A DNA stretch of 64,000 nt, taken from assembly GCA_023441965.1 (NCBI GenBank), contig JAEZNB010000023.1, forward strand, positions 1 to 64,000, given 5' to 3'. The stretch comes from Bacillota bacterium. Its GTDB lineage: Bacteria; Bacillota; Clostridia; Lachnospirales; Lachnospiraceae. Made by a program: the position numbers and the translations under genes. The notes beneath the pieces are model-generated. The model did not search any database. It was not told the DNA's origin and saw only the letters and a list, made by a program, of their open reading frames with translations. Shown here in pieces: positions 8,750 to 17,020 of the stretch (positions are counted from its first letter, which is position 1; every line of letters starts with the position of its first letter).

Positions 8750-10075
8750 ATGAATAAGAGAAAATCATGGATCTTGGTTATAGTGGGACTCCTGTCCCTG
8801 ATTCTGCTGTCCGGAATGCTCTTTTACACCTTCCGTTCCCTGGAACAGAAGGATATGACAAAGCAGGGGGCGGAGGAGCTCACGCTAACAGAAATAGAAA
8901 CAGCTGGGGATAAGGAGTCTGCATCGGCCGGGCCTTCCACCGGGAATACCTCTGCAGGCGATCAGCCGGCCCCTGCCCTTGGAGAGGATACAGCGGCAGC
9001 TTCGGCTTCACCTTCTCCCGCTGCCACAGACCCGACGTCACCTTCTCCTGTTACGGCAGATCAGGCGTCATCTTCTCCTGCCTCAGTTGATACATCCACA
9101 GCTACATCTGCTCCGGAACCGATTGTTCTGGCCTTTGCAGGGGACATCAATCTGGATGAGGACTCCAAGCCTGTTGCCCGCTACGACCGCATGGGACAGG
9201 GAATCCTCGGCTGTATCTCTCCTGAGCTGATTGAAGAGATGACCGCAGCGGACATCATGATGTTAAATAACGAATTTGCTTACAGTCTCCGCGGTGAAGA
9301 GGAACAGAACAAGTCCTATACCTTCCGGGCGGCACCGGAACGGGTAGGCATCCTAAAGGAAATGGGTGTGGACATCGTTTCCCTGGCCAATAATCATGCC
9401 TTGGATTTCGGTATGGAGGCCCTGTTGGATACCTTTGATACCCTGGAGGAAGCAAAGATTGATTATGTCGGTGCCGGAGTGAACCTAGATAGGGCAAAGG
9501 CTCCGATCTATTATAACGTCGGCGATAAGAAAATTGCTTTTGTGGCTGCCTCCCGTGTGGTCTTTGCGATGGACTGGTATGCTACGGATACAAGATCCGG
9601 CATGATCGGTACCTATGATCCTACCCTGCTGTTGGGCGTTATCAAGGAAGCAAAGGAGCAAAGCGATTTTGTGGTTGTCTATGTCCATTGGGGCGTGGAA
9701 CGGACCCATACCCCCACGGATTATCAGAAATCCCTCGCCAGAAAGTATATCGATGCCGGGGCAGATGCAGTGATCGGCTGCCATCCCCACGTACTACAGG
9801 GCTTGGAATTCTATCAGGGAAAGCCGATTGCCTATAGCCTAGGTAATTACTGGTTCAACAACACCACCAGGGAAGCCGGGCTTCTGAAGCTTATTCTGCC
9901 TCCCGAAGGAGGTCTGAAGGTCCAGCTGTTACCTACCCTGGGTGAAAACACCTACACCTCCCTGATCACGGATCAGAAGAAGAGGGCTGCTTACTTTGAC
10001 TTTATGGAGGAGATCTCCTTCGGAGTATCCTTCGATGAGGATGGATATGCTACCGAAGCCAATCCTTCTGAGTAA
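8750..10075 (+). CDS. CapA-family (PGA_cap) metallophosphatase-like protein
   Basis: A 441-aa protein with an N-terminal membrane anchor (about 8-28), an Ala/Ser/Pro/Thr-rich linker (about 45-122) with SPSPAATDPTSPSP-type repeats, and an extracellular CapA domain. Domain motifs: AFAGDINLDED (about 128-138), LANNHALDFG (about 213-222), VYVHWGVE (about 310) and GCHPHVLQG (about 342-350), then SLGNYWFNN. These are the metal-ligand positions of the calcineurin-like fold in poly-gamma-glutamate CapA proteins. No CapB/CapC neighbours occur here, so poly-gamma-glutamate synthesis is not supported; a surface-polymer role is inferred. Confidence 0.88.
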   Translation: MNKRKSWILVIVGLLSLILLSGMLFYTFRSLEQKDMTKQGAEELTLTEIETAGDKESASAGPSTGNTSAGDQPAPALGEDTAAASASPSPAATDPTSPSPVTADQASSSPASVDTSTATSAPEPIVLAFAGDINLDEDSKPVARYDRMGQGILGCISPELIEEMTAADIMMLNNEFAYSLRGEEEQNKSYTFRAAPERVGILKEMGVDIVSLANNHALDFGMEALLDTFDTLEEAKIDYVGAGVNLDRAKAPIYYNVGDKKIAFVAASRVVFAMDWYATDTRSGMIGTYDPTLLLGVIKEAKEQSDFVVVYVHWGVERTHTPTDYQKSLARKYIDAGADAVIGCHPHVLQGLEFYQGKPIAYSLGNYWFNNTTREAGLLKLILPPEGGLKVQLLPTLGENTYTSLITDQKKRAAYFDFMEEISFGVSFDEDGYATEANPSE

Positions 10076-10138
10076 TCAATGATCTTTCCTATATTTGATT
10101 ATACTCACCGAAGAGGTGACTTTATCGTCTTTATGAAA

Positions 10139-10153
10139 GGGGCTGTTTCACTA
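10139..10153 (+). repeat. Copy of short repeat GGGCTGTTTCACTAT
   Basis: The 15-mer GGGCTGTTTCACTAT also occurs at 19725-19739, and inverted with one change at 19781-19795. This copy overlaps the TAG stop of the DUF1934 gene (10151-10153). Confidence 0.6.
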
Positions 10154-10570
10154 TAGGGAGACCACTCTAAGCTTCACCTGATTCTCCGATATCCGGATTC
10201 CTTGATCCGATAGGGTGTATCTTAAGATTACCCGGATTTCATCCTCTTCCTCTGTCATAAGAATCACAGTATCCGTAATTTGAAAGCTTAAGCTTCCGTA
10301 GGGGGTCTGGTATACAGCCCGGGTCTCCTCCGCAGGGTCAAACGCAAGCTCGGCATTGATTCCCGGTCCCTCCTTCTTTATCACGATCTGTTTCGTTGAG
10401 AGCTTCAGGGTATTCTTGATCCGGCTCATTCCATCCTCTGCTTCTTCTTCATAACGGATATAGTGCTTTCCGTTCTGATACTGATAGATCCCCTTGGTCC
10501 TTACCTCTACGGAATCCTTTTCTGCCTTATCCTGCATCCCCTCAACCGTTATTCTTACTTCCTTCTTCAT
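10151..10570 (-). CDS. DUF1934 (YwiB-type) beta-barrel protein
   Basis: A 139-aa cytoplasmic protein of the DUF1934 family (calycin-like barrel; YwiB of Bacillus). Strand-rich sequence with YQNGKHYIRYEEE, TLKLSTKQIVIKKEG, AVYQTPYGSLSFQI and RYTLSDQGIRISENQVKLRV matches the family. The frame is open upstream to 10717, but ATG 10570 has AAAGGAG 6 nt upstream and gives the family length. The gene converges on the capA-like gene. Its biochemical role is unknown; homologues often sit near argS and other housekeeping genes. Confidence 0.85.
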   Translation of the reverse strand: MKKEVRITVEGMQDKAEKDSVEVRTKGIYQYQNGKHYIRYEEEAEDGMSRIKNTLKLSTKQIVIKKEGPGINAELAFDPAEETRAVYQTPYGSLSFQITDTVILMTEEEDEIRVILRYTLSDQGIRISENQVKLRVVSL

Positions 10571-10905
10571 CCCGTTCTCCTTTATTCCTTTCCGGCCCGA
10601 TGCACGCTCTGCTTTAAAATCACAGCAAGAAGACGGAATCGGTGTCTTCGGACTTCCTTCATTGTAATCCCAATTCCCTGTGAGTTCAAGGATAAATCCT
10701 TGAACCGGTCTTTCCATGTCATGAAAGCTGCAAGACGCACTCTCTTATGTCTGTATAAAACCACCATCTTCTGTCAAGACTAAGATATCCCTATCCTATT
10801 GTACATAGCAAAGTTCGGATCAAATCAAATAAAAGGGCCGGCAACGTGCGGGTATCCGCGTGCTTCTCCTATGCATAAGCTGTCGGCAGAGTCAGGAGGA
10901 TATTC

Positions 10906-11592
10906 ATGCCAAGAAAACTATATCTACTGTACAGAAAGACCTTAACCAAGGTCGCTGATAAAAAAACGAACTATCGGTTATTACTACTTATTCTGTTCCT
11001 ATCCTGGGCCGGGACCTGTGTTATTCGTGCTCAGGCAAGGGCGGATCATAGGCTTCAGGAGGGTATAGCTCAGGAAGTTATCCGCTTCCATGTGATTGCC
11101 AACAGTGACAGCAGCGCGGACCAAGAACTGAAGCTACGGGTAAAGGAGGCGCTGCTGAAGGAGCTGTCTCCCAAACTAAAGCATATTTCAGATATAACAG
11201 AAGGGCGGGCTGTGATTGCTGCTGAGCTTTCCTCGATCCGGACCCTGTCCGAAAGCGTCATTGCCCAGGAAGGCTACCGCTATCCGGTCAGCGTCAGTCT
11301 GGCGCCTGTGTATTTTCCTATGAAGCAGTATGGTGACTACACCTTTCCCCCCGGCTATTATGAAGCTCTGCGGGTACAGATCGGCGAGGCGAAGGGAAAG
11401 AACTGGTGGTGTCTGATGTTTCCTCCTCTCTGCTTCGTGGATGAGACCTACAGTATCGTGGACCCGGAGGCTGAAAATCAGCTGAAATGCCTGCTGACCG
11501 AAGACGAATATGAGGCCTTAAAAGGCAAACCTCTTCAGGTTAAATATAGGTTTAAGCTGTGGGAGTCCTTGAAAAAGCTGTTTGGAGGCTGA
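10906..11592 (+). CDS. spoIIR: Stage II sporulation protein R
   Basis: A 228-aa protein with an N-terminal membrane or signal helix (about 23-42), followed by the SpoIIR core with VIRFHVIANSDSSADQELKL (about 62-81) and KNWWCLMFPPLCFVD near residue 165. SpoIIR is made in the forespore under sigma-F, is secreted into the intermembrane space, and triggers SpoIIGA to process pro-sigma-E in the mother cell. ATG follows a GTCAGGAGG site. It lies upstream of ispE on the same strand with a gap of about 60 nt. I could not identify a confident sigma-F promoter. Confidence 0.93.
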   Translation: MPRKLYLLYRKTLTKVADKKTNYRLLLLILFLSWAGTCVIRAQARADHRLQEGIAQEVIRFHVIANSDSSADQELKLRVKEALLKELSPKLKHISDITEGRAVIAAELSSIRTLSESVIAQEGYRYPVSVSLAPVYFPMKQYGDYTFPPGYYEALRVQIGEAKGKNWWCLMFPPLCFVDETYSIVDPEAENQLKCLLTEDEYEALKGKPLQVKYRFKLWESLKKLFGG

Positions 11593-11651
11593 TTGTAAAC
11601 AGAAAGCTTCTGTGATAGAATACGGATATCAACTTACGTATGGAGATTCTT

Positions 11652-12518
11652 ATGAATTCAATTAATATGAAGGCTTATGCAAAAATTAATCTGGGTCTGG
11701 ACGTTCTTCGGAAGAGGGAGGATGGATATCATGAGGTCAGTATGATCATGCAGTCTGTTCACCTCTACGATACCCTGACCATAAAAAAATATTCCGAAGG
11801 AGTCATCCGGCTTCGGACAAACCTGCCCTGGCTGCCAACAGACCGCCGAAATATCGTGTATAAGGCTGTGGAGCTGTTCCGAGATGCCTTACATATCAGG
11901 GAGGGAGTCCATATCACACTGAGCAAGAGAATTCCGGTAGCCGCGGGGATGGCTGGCGGAAGCAGTGATGCGGCAGCTACCCTAATAGGCCTCAATCGAT
12001 TATTTGAAACCGGTCTTAAGGAGGAGGAGCTGAAAGAGCTGGGAGTGAAGCTGGGTGCCGATGTTCCCTACTGTATCCAATTGGGAACCGCCCTGTCGGA
12101 GGGAATCGGTGAGCTTCTGACCCCCATAAAGCCCATGCCAGGCTGTCATATTCTGCTGGTAAAACCGGACATCAGCGTGTCAACGAAATATGTCTATGAG
12201 CACCTGAATTTATCGGGAGCGGTTACCCATCCCAATATTCCCGGTATGCTTGCTGCCATCGAACAGGGGAATCTGCGCCGGCTTACCTCCCTGATGGATA
12301 ATATCCTACAGACAGTAACCATTCCGGAGTACCCCATCATAGAGGAAATCAAGCAAGGGATGCTGGAACGGGGTGCTCTGACCGCCCTGATGAGCGGCAG
12401 CGGACCCACTGTGTTCGGAATCTATGATAGCCTTCCTGCTGCGAAGGCTGCCTACCACTACTTCCTTAAATCAGGCCATGGTAAGACCGTCCACCTGACA
12501 AAACCCTATTGGCCATAG
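11652..12518 (+). CDS. ispE: 4-diphosphocytidyl-2-C-methyl-D-erythritol kinase
   Basis: GHMP kinase of the MEP isoprenoid pathway; phosphorylates CDP-ME at the 2-hydroxyl using ATP. Length 288 aa is typical. Motifs: N-terminal KAYAKINLGLDVLRKREDGYHE (substrate site), ATP-binding PVAAGMAGGSSDAAATL at about 94-110, and C-terminal MSGSGPTVFGIY near 252. The frame opens at 11640, but ATG 11652 has a GGAG site 6 nt upstream and is preferred. In Bacillus veg neighbours ispE; here veg lies about 3 kb away on the opposite strand. Confidence 0.95.
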   Translation: MNSINMKAYAKINLGLDVLRKREDGYHEVSMIMQSVHLYDTLTIKKYSEGVIRLRTNLPWLPTDRRNIVYKAVELFRDALHIREGVHITLSKRIPVAAGMAGGSSDAAATLIGLNRLFETGLKEEELKELGVKLGADVPYCIQLGTALSEGIGELLTPIKPMPGCHILLVKPDISVSTKYVYEHLNLSGAVTHPNIPGMLAAIEQGNLRRLTSLMDNILQTVTIPEYPIIEEIKQGMLERGALTALMSGSGPTVFGIYDSLPAAKAAYHYFLKSGHGKTVHLTKPYWP

Positions 12519-12525
12519 CCCCGAA

Positions 12526-13005
12526 CTATACCTCTTTCCCACAGGACTTACAATACTTGGCGTCCTCATCATTTAAGATTCCACAGCTTCTGCAGCGGAC
12601 CTTTACGATTTCCTTCGTTGCAGAGGTATTCTCCTTCTTATCAAAGGCATCAATATTACTGATGACATCATTGATCATACCTCCGGCCGCTTCTGTGTAA
12701 GGCTTCAGGTCCTCCCTGGCCTGTTCAGGATCCAGAATGATCCCTGAGCCAGCGGCTCCTCTGGCACCCACTCTCATGACAAGCTGTCCGACGATCATGA
12801 GGATCATGCCAATCAGAGGTCTCGCAAAGGAAGGTCCCCGGGAAGGCTCCAATACTGAAGTATGGACTGAGTACATGTTGTCTATGCCTCTGTTCATGAA
12901 GCCAAAGAAGGTGAAAAATATAGATATGAATAAGATAAAGCCCAGGATTGTCATTCCCATCCCGATATAGTAGGTAACTTTCCGTTCTTTAGATATTTTC
13001 GCCAT
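12526..13005 (-). CDS. Membrane protein with C-terminal zinc ribbon
   Basis: A 159-aa protein with two membrane segments (about 10-33 and 62-80), then a cytoplasmic helical region and a C-terminal zinc ribbon: CRSCGILNDEDAKYCKSCGKEV (two CxxC pairs, about 137-157). Such ribbons are common on small regulatory membrane proteins of Firmicutes. ATG is preceded by GGAGGGATTCGT. It converges on ispE with 7 nt between stops. Function unknown. Confidence 0.75.
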   Translation of the reverse strand: MAKISKERKVTYYIGMGMTILGFILFISIFFTFFGFMNRGIDNMYSVHTSVLEPSRGPSFARPLIGMILMIVGQLVMRVGARGAAGSGIILDPEQAREDLKPYTEAAGGMINDVISNIDAFDKKENTSATKEIVKVRCRSCGILNDEDAKYCKSCGKEV

Positions 13006-13183
13006 ACGAATCCCTCCATAATAGTCTATTGTATATTATTCCTAATTATCATACCACATTTTCCTGTCTTTGGGATTATAAAATGATTAAGGTTGCCTAA
13101 AAGTTTATACCTTCAGACAACCTCTCATGAATCGTATTTATAAATAAGTGCTCTCTTTTATGTTCTAGGTGGTGCAACTACGC

Positions 13184-13774
13184 TTACTTACGGTCGGAAT
13201 CTCTCCATTCCTCCAGCTTGCGGATCGTCTCCTTGATTGTTTCACCGGAGATGCTGGGCAGGTCTCCGCCCCAGGTCTTGGTTGCCTCTTCAAGGCCCTT
13301 CTTGACTGCATCGATCATGGAATCAGCCTTTGATTGATCTCCACCGGTCAGGGCCATGGCAAAGGATACGAGCCGGTCTGAGGTCTGCTTGACTCCCCAG
13401 TAGCCATCCTCTGCAATATCCCTCTGTGCCTGAGCTCTGGTCTCGGGATCAACCTGAACCTTGCCCTCTCTTAGATAGGCGTAGATGTCAGAGCTGTTCG
13501 CAAGAGTCACGCCCTGCTTCAGCAGCATCTTCTCTACCAAGCTTATTAAATTCTGCGATCTTCTTTCGGCTTCCTGCAGCATCCTCTCTACGACAGCATT
13601 GTCTCTTTGATAAACCTTATTGTTTCCGGTATCGGAGCCTTTCTCATAAACTGCAGCCACATCCTCAGCCTTATTCTGCTGTGTTGTCCCGGAAGTCTTA
13701 GCCGGTTCGGTATTGGCCTTTACCGCTGTACTGCCATAACCATCTTTCACCTTTGAAACGCTATCTACACTCAT
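13184..13774 (-). CDS. Conserved hypothetical protein
   Basis: A 196-aa soluble protein with no signal peptide. Residues 1-60 are Ser/Thr/Lys/Asn-rich and probably disordered (STAVKANTEPAKTSGTTQQN). The remainder is helical, with VVERMLQEAERRSQNLISLVEKML and a conserved-looking EDGYWGVKQTSDRLVSFA block, ending in a predicted helix KETIRKLEEWRDS. The frame opens at 13798, but ATG 13774 has GGAGG 5 nt upstream. It lies downstream of the SipL-like gene on the same strand. I cannot assign a family; a sporulation or envelope role is only a guess from context. Confidence 0.65.
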   Translation of the reverse strand: MSVDSVSKVKDGYGSTAVKANTEPAKTSGTTQQNKAEDVAAVYEKGSDTGNNKVYQRDNAVVERMLQEAERRSQNLISLVEKMLLKQGVTLANSSDIYAYLREGKVQVDPETRAQAQRDIAEDGYWGVKQTSDRLVSFAMALTGGDQSKADSMIDAVKKGLEEATKTWGGDLPSISGETIKETIRKLEEWRDSDRK

Positions 13775-13978
13775 TTTATCCTCCGTTTCTGAAGGCATTC
13801 GCCTTCTGTATCGATACCCATCCTTGGTTTGGAGGAAGTCCCTCCTTGGTAATCGGTGACTGAAAACCCCATGGGAACCGACAATCTTACTGCCGGAGAC
13901 ATGAGGTTTTTTCCTTCAGATATTATATCGGCTCTTTCCTTCATTTACTTAACAGGTATGGGAGATATTTCTATGGGT

Positions 13979-15547
13979 TTAGAATACGGTATTTACCTTC
14001 TTCATGACGATCAGCTTTTCTCCCTCTCTGATCCGATCATCCTCCATATGATTGATACTCATGATAGAATCAACCGTCGTATAATACTTTTTGGCAATCT
14101 TCCAGAGACTGTCTCCCGGCTTCACCACATATCCGATCAATCCGGGCATCGCCTGCAGCTTCTCCAGATCCAGGTCTGCCACTTCTATATCGGTGATGAT
14201 CTCTTCCACTATCTTATCAAATACAATGGTGTTCAGGTTGATGGATGCCTTAACTTCAATCTCGTCGCTGTCCAGCATCATAACACTTAAGCTGTCGATA
14301 TTGGGCTTAATCTCATAGCTGCTGTCAGGCTTCAGTCCCTTCACTTCGATGGCCTGGCTGAAGGGTACCGCTCCCTTCAGGGAATTCAAGGGCCTTCTGT
14401 CATCCTCTGAAATATACAGAATATCCACCTCAATTACACCTTCGGCCTGCAGCTCATTCTGATCGGCATAGACATCATCCAGCTTAATCGTACCGCTGGC
14501 ATGACAGATCTGAAGGATTCTCGGCTGATTATCCGGGACTCGGATTCGGTCCGCAATCCGGTATTTGCTGTTATTCTTAATCACCAGATTTTCATAGACG
14601 GCATTGCGGACAATTGGGATGATTTCCTTCGAGGGGCTGTATACATCACAGATAATCTCAGGTTCCTCTGTCTCATAAACCTTAATCATCATTTCCAGAA
14701 TGACTTCCAGATCCAGCACCCGCTCCTCCCCGTCAGCGTCAGCCTTGATTTCCATGTTCTTATTCATGATGCGGAAGCTGATATCCTCTATCATGTCCTC
14801 GCTGCAGCCGTTGCAATCAATGGTTCCGCTAAAGGGTATCTCAGTTTCATAATATTCGATAGGGTTCTCCTCATCCTCCGTGGTATAGAGGAGGAAGATC
14901 GGAAGCTCCCCCTTTATCATGAATCTATCCTCCAGCAGTCTTATCTCAACATTATTCAGCTTGATATCGGAAAAGAGAATGGAGGATACATTTCCTTTGT
15001 TTGTAGGAAGCAGCAGCTCATCCTTAATCCGGTAGGTGTCCTTCTTATTGATGCAGACATTGGTGATTTCTACTTTTTTATTGATGTACTGTACATCCTC
15101 CGCTCCCTCCACATTAACAGCGGTTTCCTCATCATAAAGCTCCTCCACCGCTACGTTAAGGCGGACAATGGATTTTACACTAAGCTTACGGGAATTAATC
15201 AGTCCTGTGGACAGGTCCTCCAGCTCCCACCTAATCACCGGGTCGTCATCGGAGCAGGTCGGCTCCATGTTAATTACTTCATCAAAAGGGATTTCTCCCG
15301 AGATATTATGTATCGGTCTCTGATCCTCTTCACACATATAGAGAACATTGAACTGCAAGGCACCCTTTACCAGAAGCTTTCCGTTCATCACCTTAATATC
15401 GGTAATTCTGATATCACCCTGCTCAGTAATTATCTCATCAATATCCGGCTTTATGTCCGGGACATTAAAATCATCATCCAATGTAAGCTGCAGGGTGCTC
15501 TTACATTTCAATTTATTCATATGAATGTTCTTTTTTATTAACTCCAC
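13979..15547 (-). CDS. sipL: SPOCS (DUF3794) repeat protein with C-terminal LysM; SipL-like
   Basis: A 522-aa protein built of repeated DUF3794/SPOCS domains (about 30-150, 190-300 and 330-440; each with a VPDIKPDIDEI- or VLYISEDDRRPL-like signature) and a C-terminal LysM domain (about 472-516, YVVKPGDSLWKIAKKYY). This is the layout of SipL, which binds SpoIVA through its LysM domain during spore coat assembly in Clostridioides difficile. The start is GTG 15547 behind AAGGAGGG; the ATG nine codons later is an alternative. Coat morphogenesis is inferred from architecture. Confidence 0.85.
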   Translation of the reverse strand: MELIKKNIHMNKLKCKSTLQLTLDDDFNVPDIKPDIDEIITEQGDIRITDIKVMNGKLLVKGALQFNVLYMCEEDQRPIHNISGEIPFDEVINMEPTCSDDDPVIRWELEDLSTGLINSRKLSVKSIVRLNVAVEELYDEETAVNVEGAEDVQYINKKVEITNVCINKKDTYRIKDELLLPTNKGNVSSILFSDIKLNNVEIRLLEDRFMIKGELPIFLLYTTEDEENPIEYYETEIPFSGTIDCNGCSEDMIEDISFRIMNKNMEIKADADGEERVLDLEVILEMMIKVYETEEPEIICDVYSPSKEIIPIVRNAVYENLVIKNNSKYRIADRIRVPDNQPRILQICHASGTIKLDDVYADQNELQAEGVIEVDILYISEDDRRPLNSLKGAVPFSQAIEVKGLKPDSSYEIKPNIDSLSVMMLDSDEIEVKASINLNTIVFDKIVEEIITDIEVADLDLEKLQAMPGLIGYVVKPGDSLWKIAKKYYTTVDSIMSINHMEDDRIREGEKLIVMKKVNTVF

Positions 15548-15686
15548 TTAAAATCCCTCCTTGAATTTGGACATACGATGGAATGCCTCTGACATATCTT
15601 ATTCGAGGGTAAGGGGAATTATGAATTAATCTTTTATATATAGGAAAAGCATGGATATTACGATACTTTTAAGGCCCAAAATTGGC

Positions 15687-15715
15687 AAAAAAACTGAAGC
15701 CTTTATGGCTTCAGC
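15687..15715 (-). terminator. Terminator of veg
   Basis: Minus-strand hairpin CTGAAGCC / GGCTTCAG with a five-base loop and a run of seven U residues, 13 nt after the veg stop. Confidence 0.9.
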
Positions 15716-15728
15716 TCTATTTTATGGA

Positions 15729-15974
15729 TTAGCTGCACAATATCAGCTCTACATCCTTCGTAATTATATCTGTATAGCTATATGACATGATGCGAACCGG
15801 CATATCCTTCGTCTCCTGTATCTTGATTAAGAAGATACTGGGGTATGTCTCAGAGATTACGCCTTCCGTCTCATCTACCTTATGTCTTCCCCTGTTGATT
15901 CTGATCTTTACCTTTCTTCCTCTATGGCTGATCACCGCATTTCGTACCTTATTAACATCATTTTGCTTTACCAT
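15729..15974 (-). CDS. veg: Veg protein
   Basis: An 81-aa member of the Veg family: VRNAVISHRGRKVKIRINRG followed by RHKVDETEGVISETYPSIFL and a SYSYTDIITKDVEL tail. Veg is a small, abundant Firmicutes protein with an SH3-like fold; in Bacillus subtilis it stimulates biofilm gene expression, but its molecular activity is unsettled. It has a near-consensus promoter and a strong terminator, so it is a highly expressed single-gene unit, as expected. Confidence 0.93.
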   Translation of the reverse strand: MVKQNDVNKVRNAVISHRGRKVKIRINRGRHKVDETEGVISETYPSIFLIKIQETKDMPVRIMSYSYTDIITKDVELILCS

Positions 15975-16086
15975 CGTCTACTCCTTACTAATGCTTCCGA
16001 TCTCCCTGCCATCACACCTCTTTTGCTGATAAGGATGAATCGAACATTTATACAAAATTCTGTTACAAAACCCATGCATCATAGGT

Positions 16087-16116
16087 ATTATAGCACGAAA
16101 CACTAATAATTGTCAA
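16087..16116 (-). promoter_or_regulatory. Strong promoter of veg
   Basis: Minus-strand TTGACA (16111-16116), 18-bp spacer, TATAAT (16087-16092): both hexamers are perfect. It lies about 110 nt before the veg start. Confidence 0.88.
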
Positions 16117-16484
16117 GGAATTTTCAGACAATTCGCCCATTCATAGGGCTTTGTATAGAAAAATATGCACATGAAATGAGAGAATTTTCCTCTGTTTTTT
16201 ATGGAATATTTTTGAAGCCATAGTCCCTAATACCTAACTGCCCTATCATTATGCACAAAAAACGCATGTATAATTCATCCAAATCTAACTATTATAACGA
16301 ATTTTATATACCACAAGATATAGATTAGCAATAAGTTACACCAACTAAATATTGTTTTTTCTCCGTTTTCTCTTACGATTATCCGACAGCACCAGGGAGG
16401 CTTCTATGATAAGAGGGGTAGTGCCATCCCCTCCATAAAGGAGCAGGATGCTCTACCCCGATTCCATCATCACTCTTCTTACGT
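16117..16484. other. Intergenic region with a terminator-like palindrome
   Basis: About 370 bp of mostly AT-rich sequence between the veg promoter and the lipoprotein gene. The only structure seen is an imperfect palindrome at 16415-16459 (GGGGTAG...CTACCCC, with inner ATCC/GGAT and CTCC/GGAG pairs) downstream of the lipoprotein stop; it lacks a clear U tract. Confidence 0.55.
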
Positions 16485-16901
16485 TTATTCAAACACAATA
16501 CTTTTATCCAAGAACTCCAGCTTTACCACGATATAGGGGAAGGTGACTCCCTGAGTAACGAGGTCATCCTTGGATGGTCCGATCAAATTCGTATCAATAT
16601 AAATCGCATTCTTTGTCAGATAGAGCTCTTCCACCGAGATACTGTAGCCGCCACTGTTCTGCTTGCCGTAGCCAACCACGATATATAGGCTATCTTTATT
16701 CGAATACGACAGCTTGAAGGGATTCTCCTTTTTCTCATCTATGATTTCCTTCAGTTCTCCGGGAAGATCCGCATCCTCCACCACTGTAAAATCAAGATCC
16801 CTTATTTTCTTCACATCTGTTTCCTCTGACTTACAGCCTGCAAGTCCAAGCGTAGTTACGACTATCATAAGAAGCAATAATTTCTTTCCGAGCCTCCTCA
16901 T
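16485..16901 (-). CDS. Lipoprotein with PrcB-C-like domain
   Basis: A 138-aa lipoprotein: signal peptide with lipobox LAGC (Cys23). The mature domain has VVVEDADLPGEL-type sequence, then SGGYSISVEELYLTKNAIYIDT and TQGVTFPYIVVKLE. The GYSI...VEE...P(Y/F)xVVK pattern resembles the PrcB C-terminal domain found in many Gram-positive lipoproteins (assigned from memory of the family, moderate certainty). ATG follows GGAGGATCT. Located on the outer face of the membrane; function unknown. Confidence 0.75.
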   Translation of the reverse strand: MRRLGKKLLLLMIVVTTLGLAGCKSEETDVKKIRDLDFTVVEDADLPGELKEIIDEKKENPFKLSYSNKDSLYIVVGYGKQNSGGYSISVEELYLTKNAIYIDTNLIGPSKDDLVTQGVTFPYIVVKLEFLDKSIVFE

Positions 16902-17020
16902 AGATCCTCCATACGTTCTCCTTTACCTAATTCTATGACTCGTACCGAAAAAAAATTCAAAGAAATCTGCCTTGCCATCCCTCTGACAGGCTTCCTCTCC
17001 CATGAAGAAGTCTATAATCA

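Noticed and set aside
10790..10905. Sigma-F promoter of spoIIR
   Set aside because: GTACA and GGATCAAAT elements occur, but their spacing (about 11 bp) does not fit the sigma-F consensus.
14501..15541. 346-codon plus-strand frame opposite the SipL-like gene
   Set aside because: Shadow of the real gene: no domain, no ribosome site, and the minus-strand product has clear SPOCS and LysM domains.
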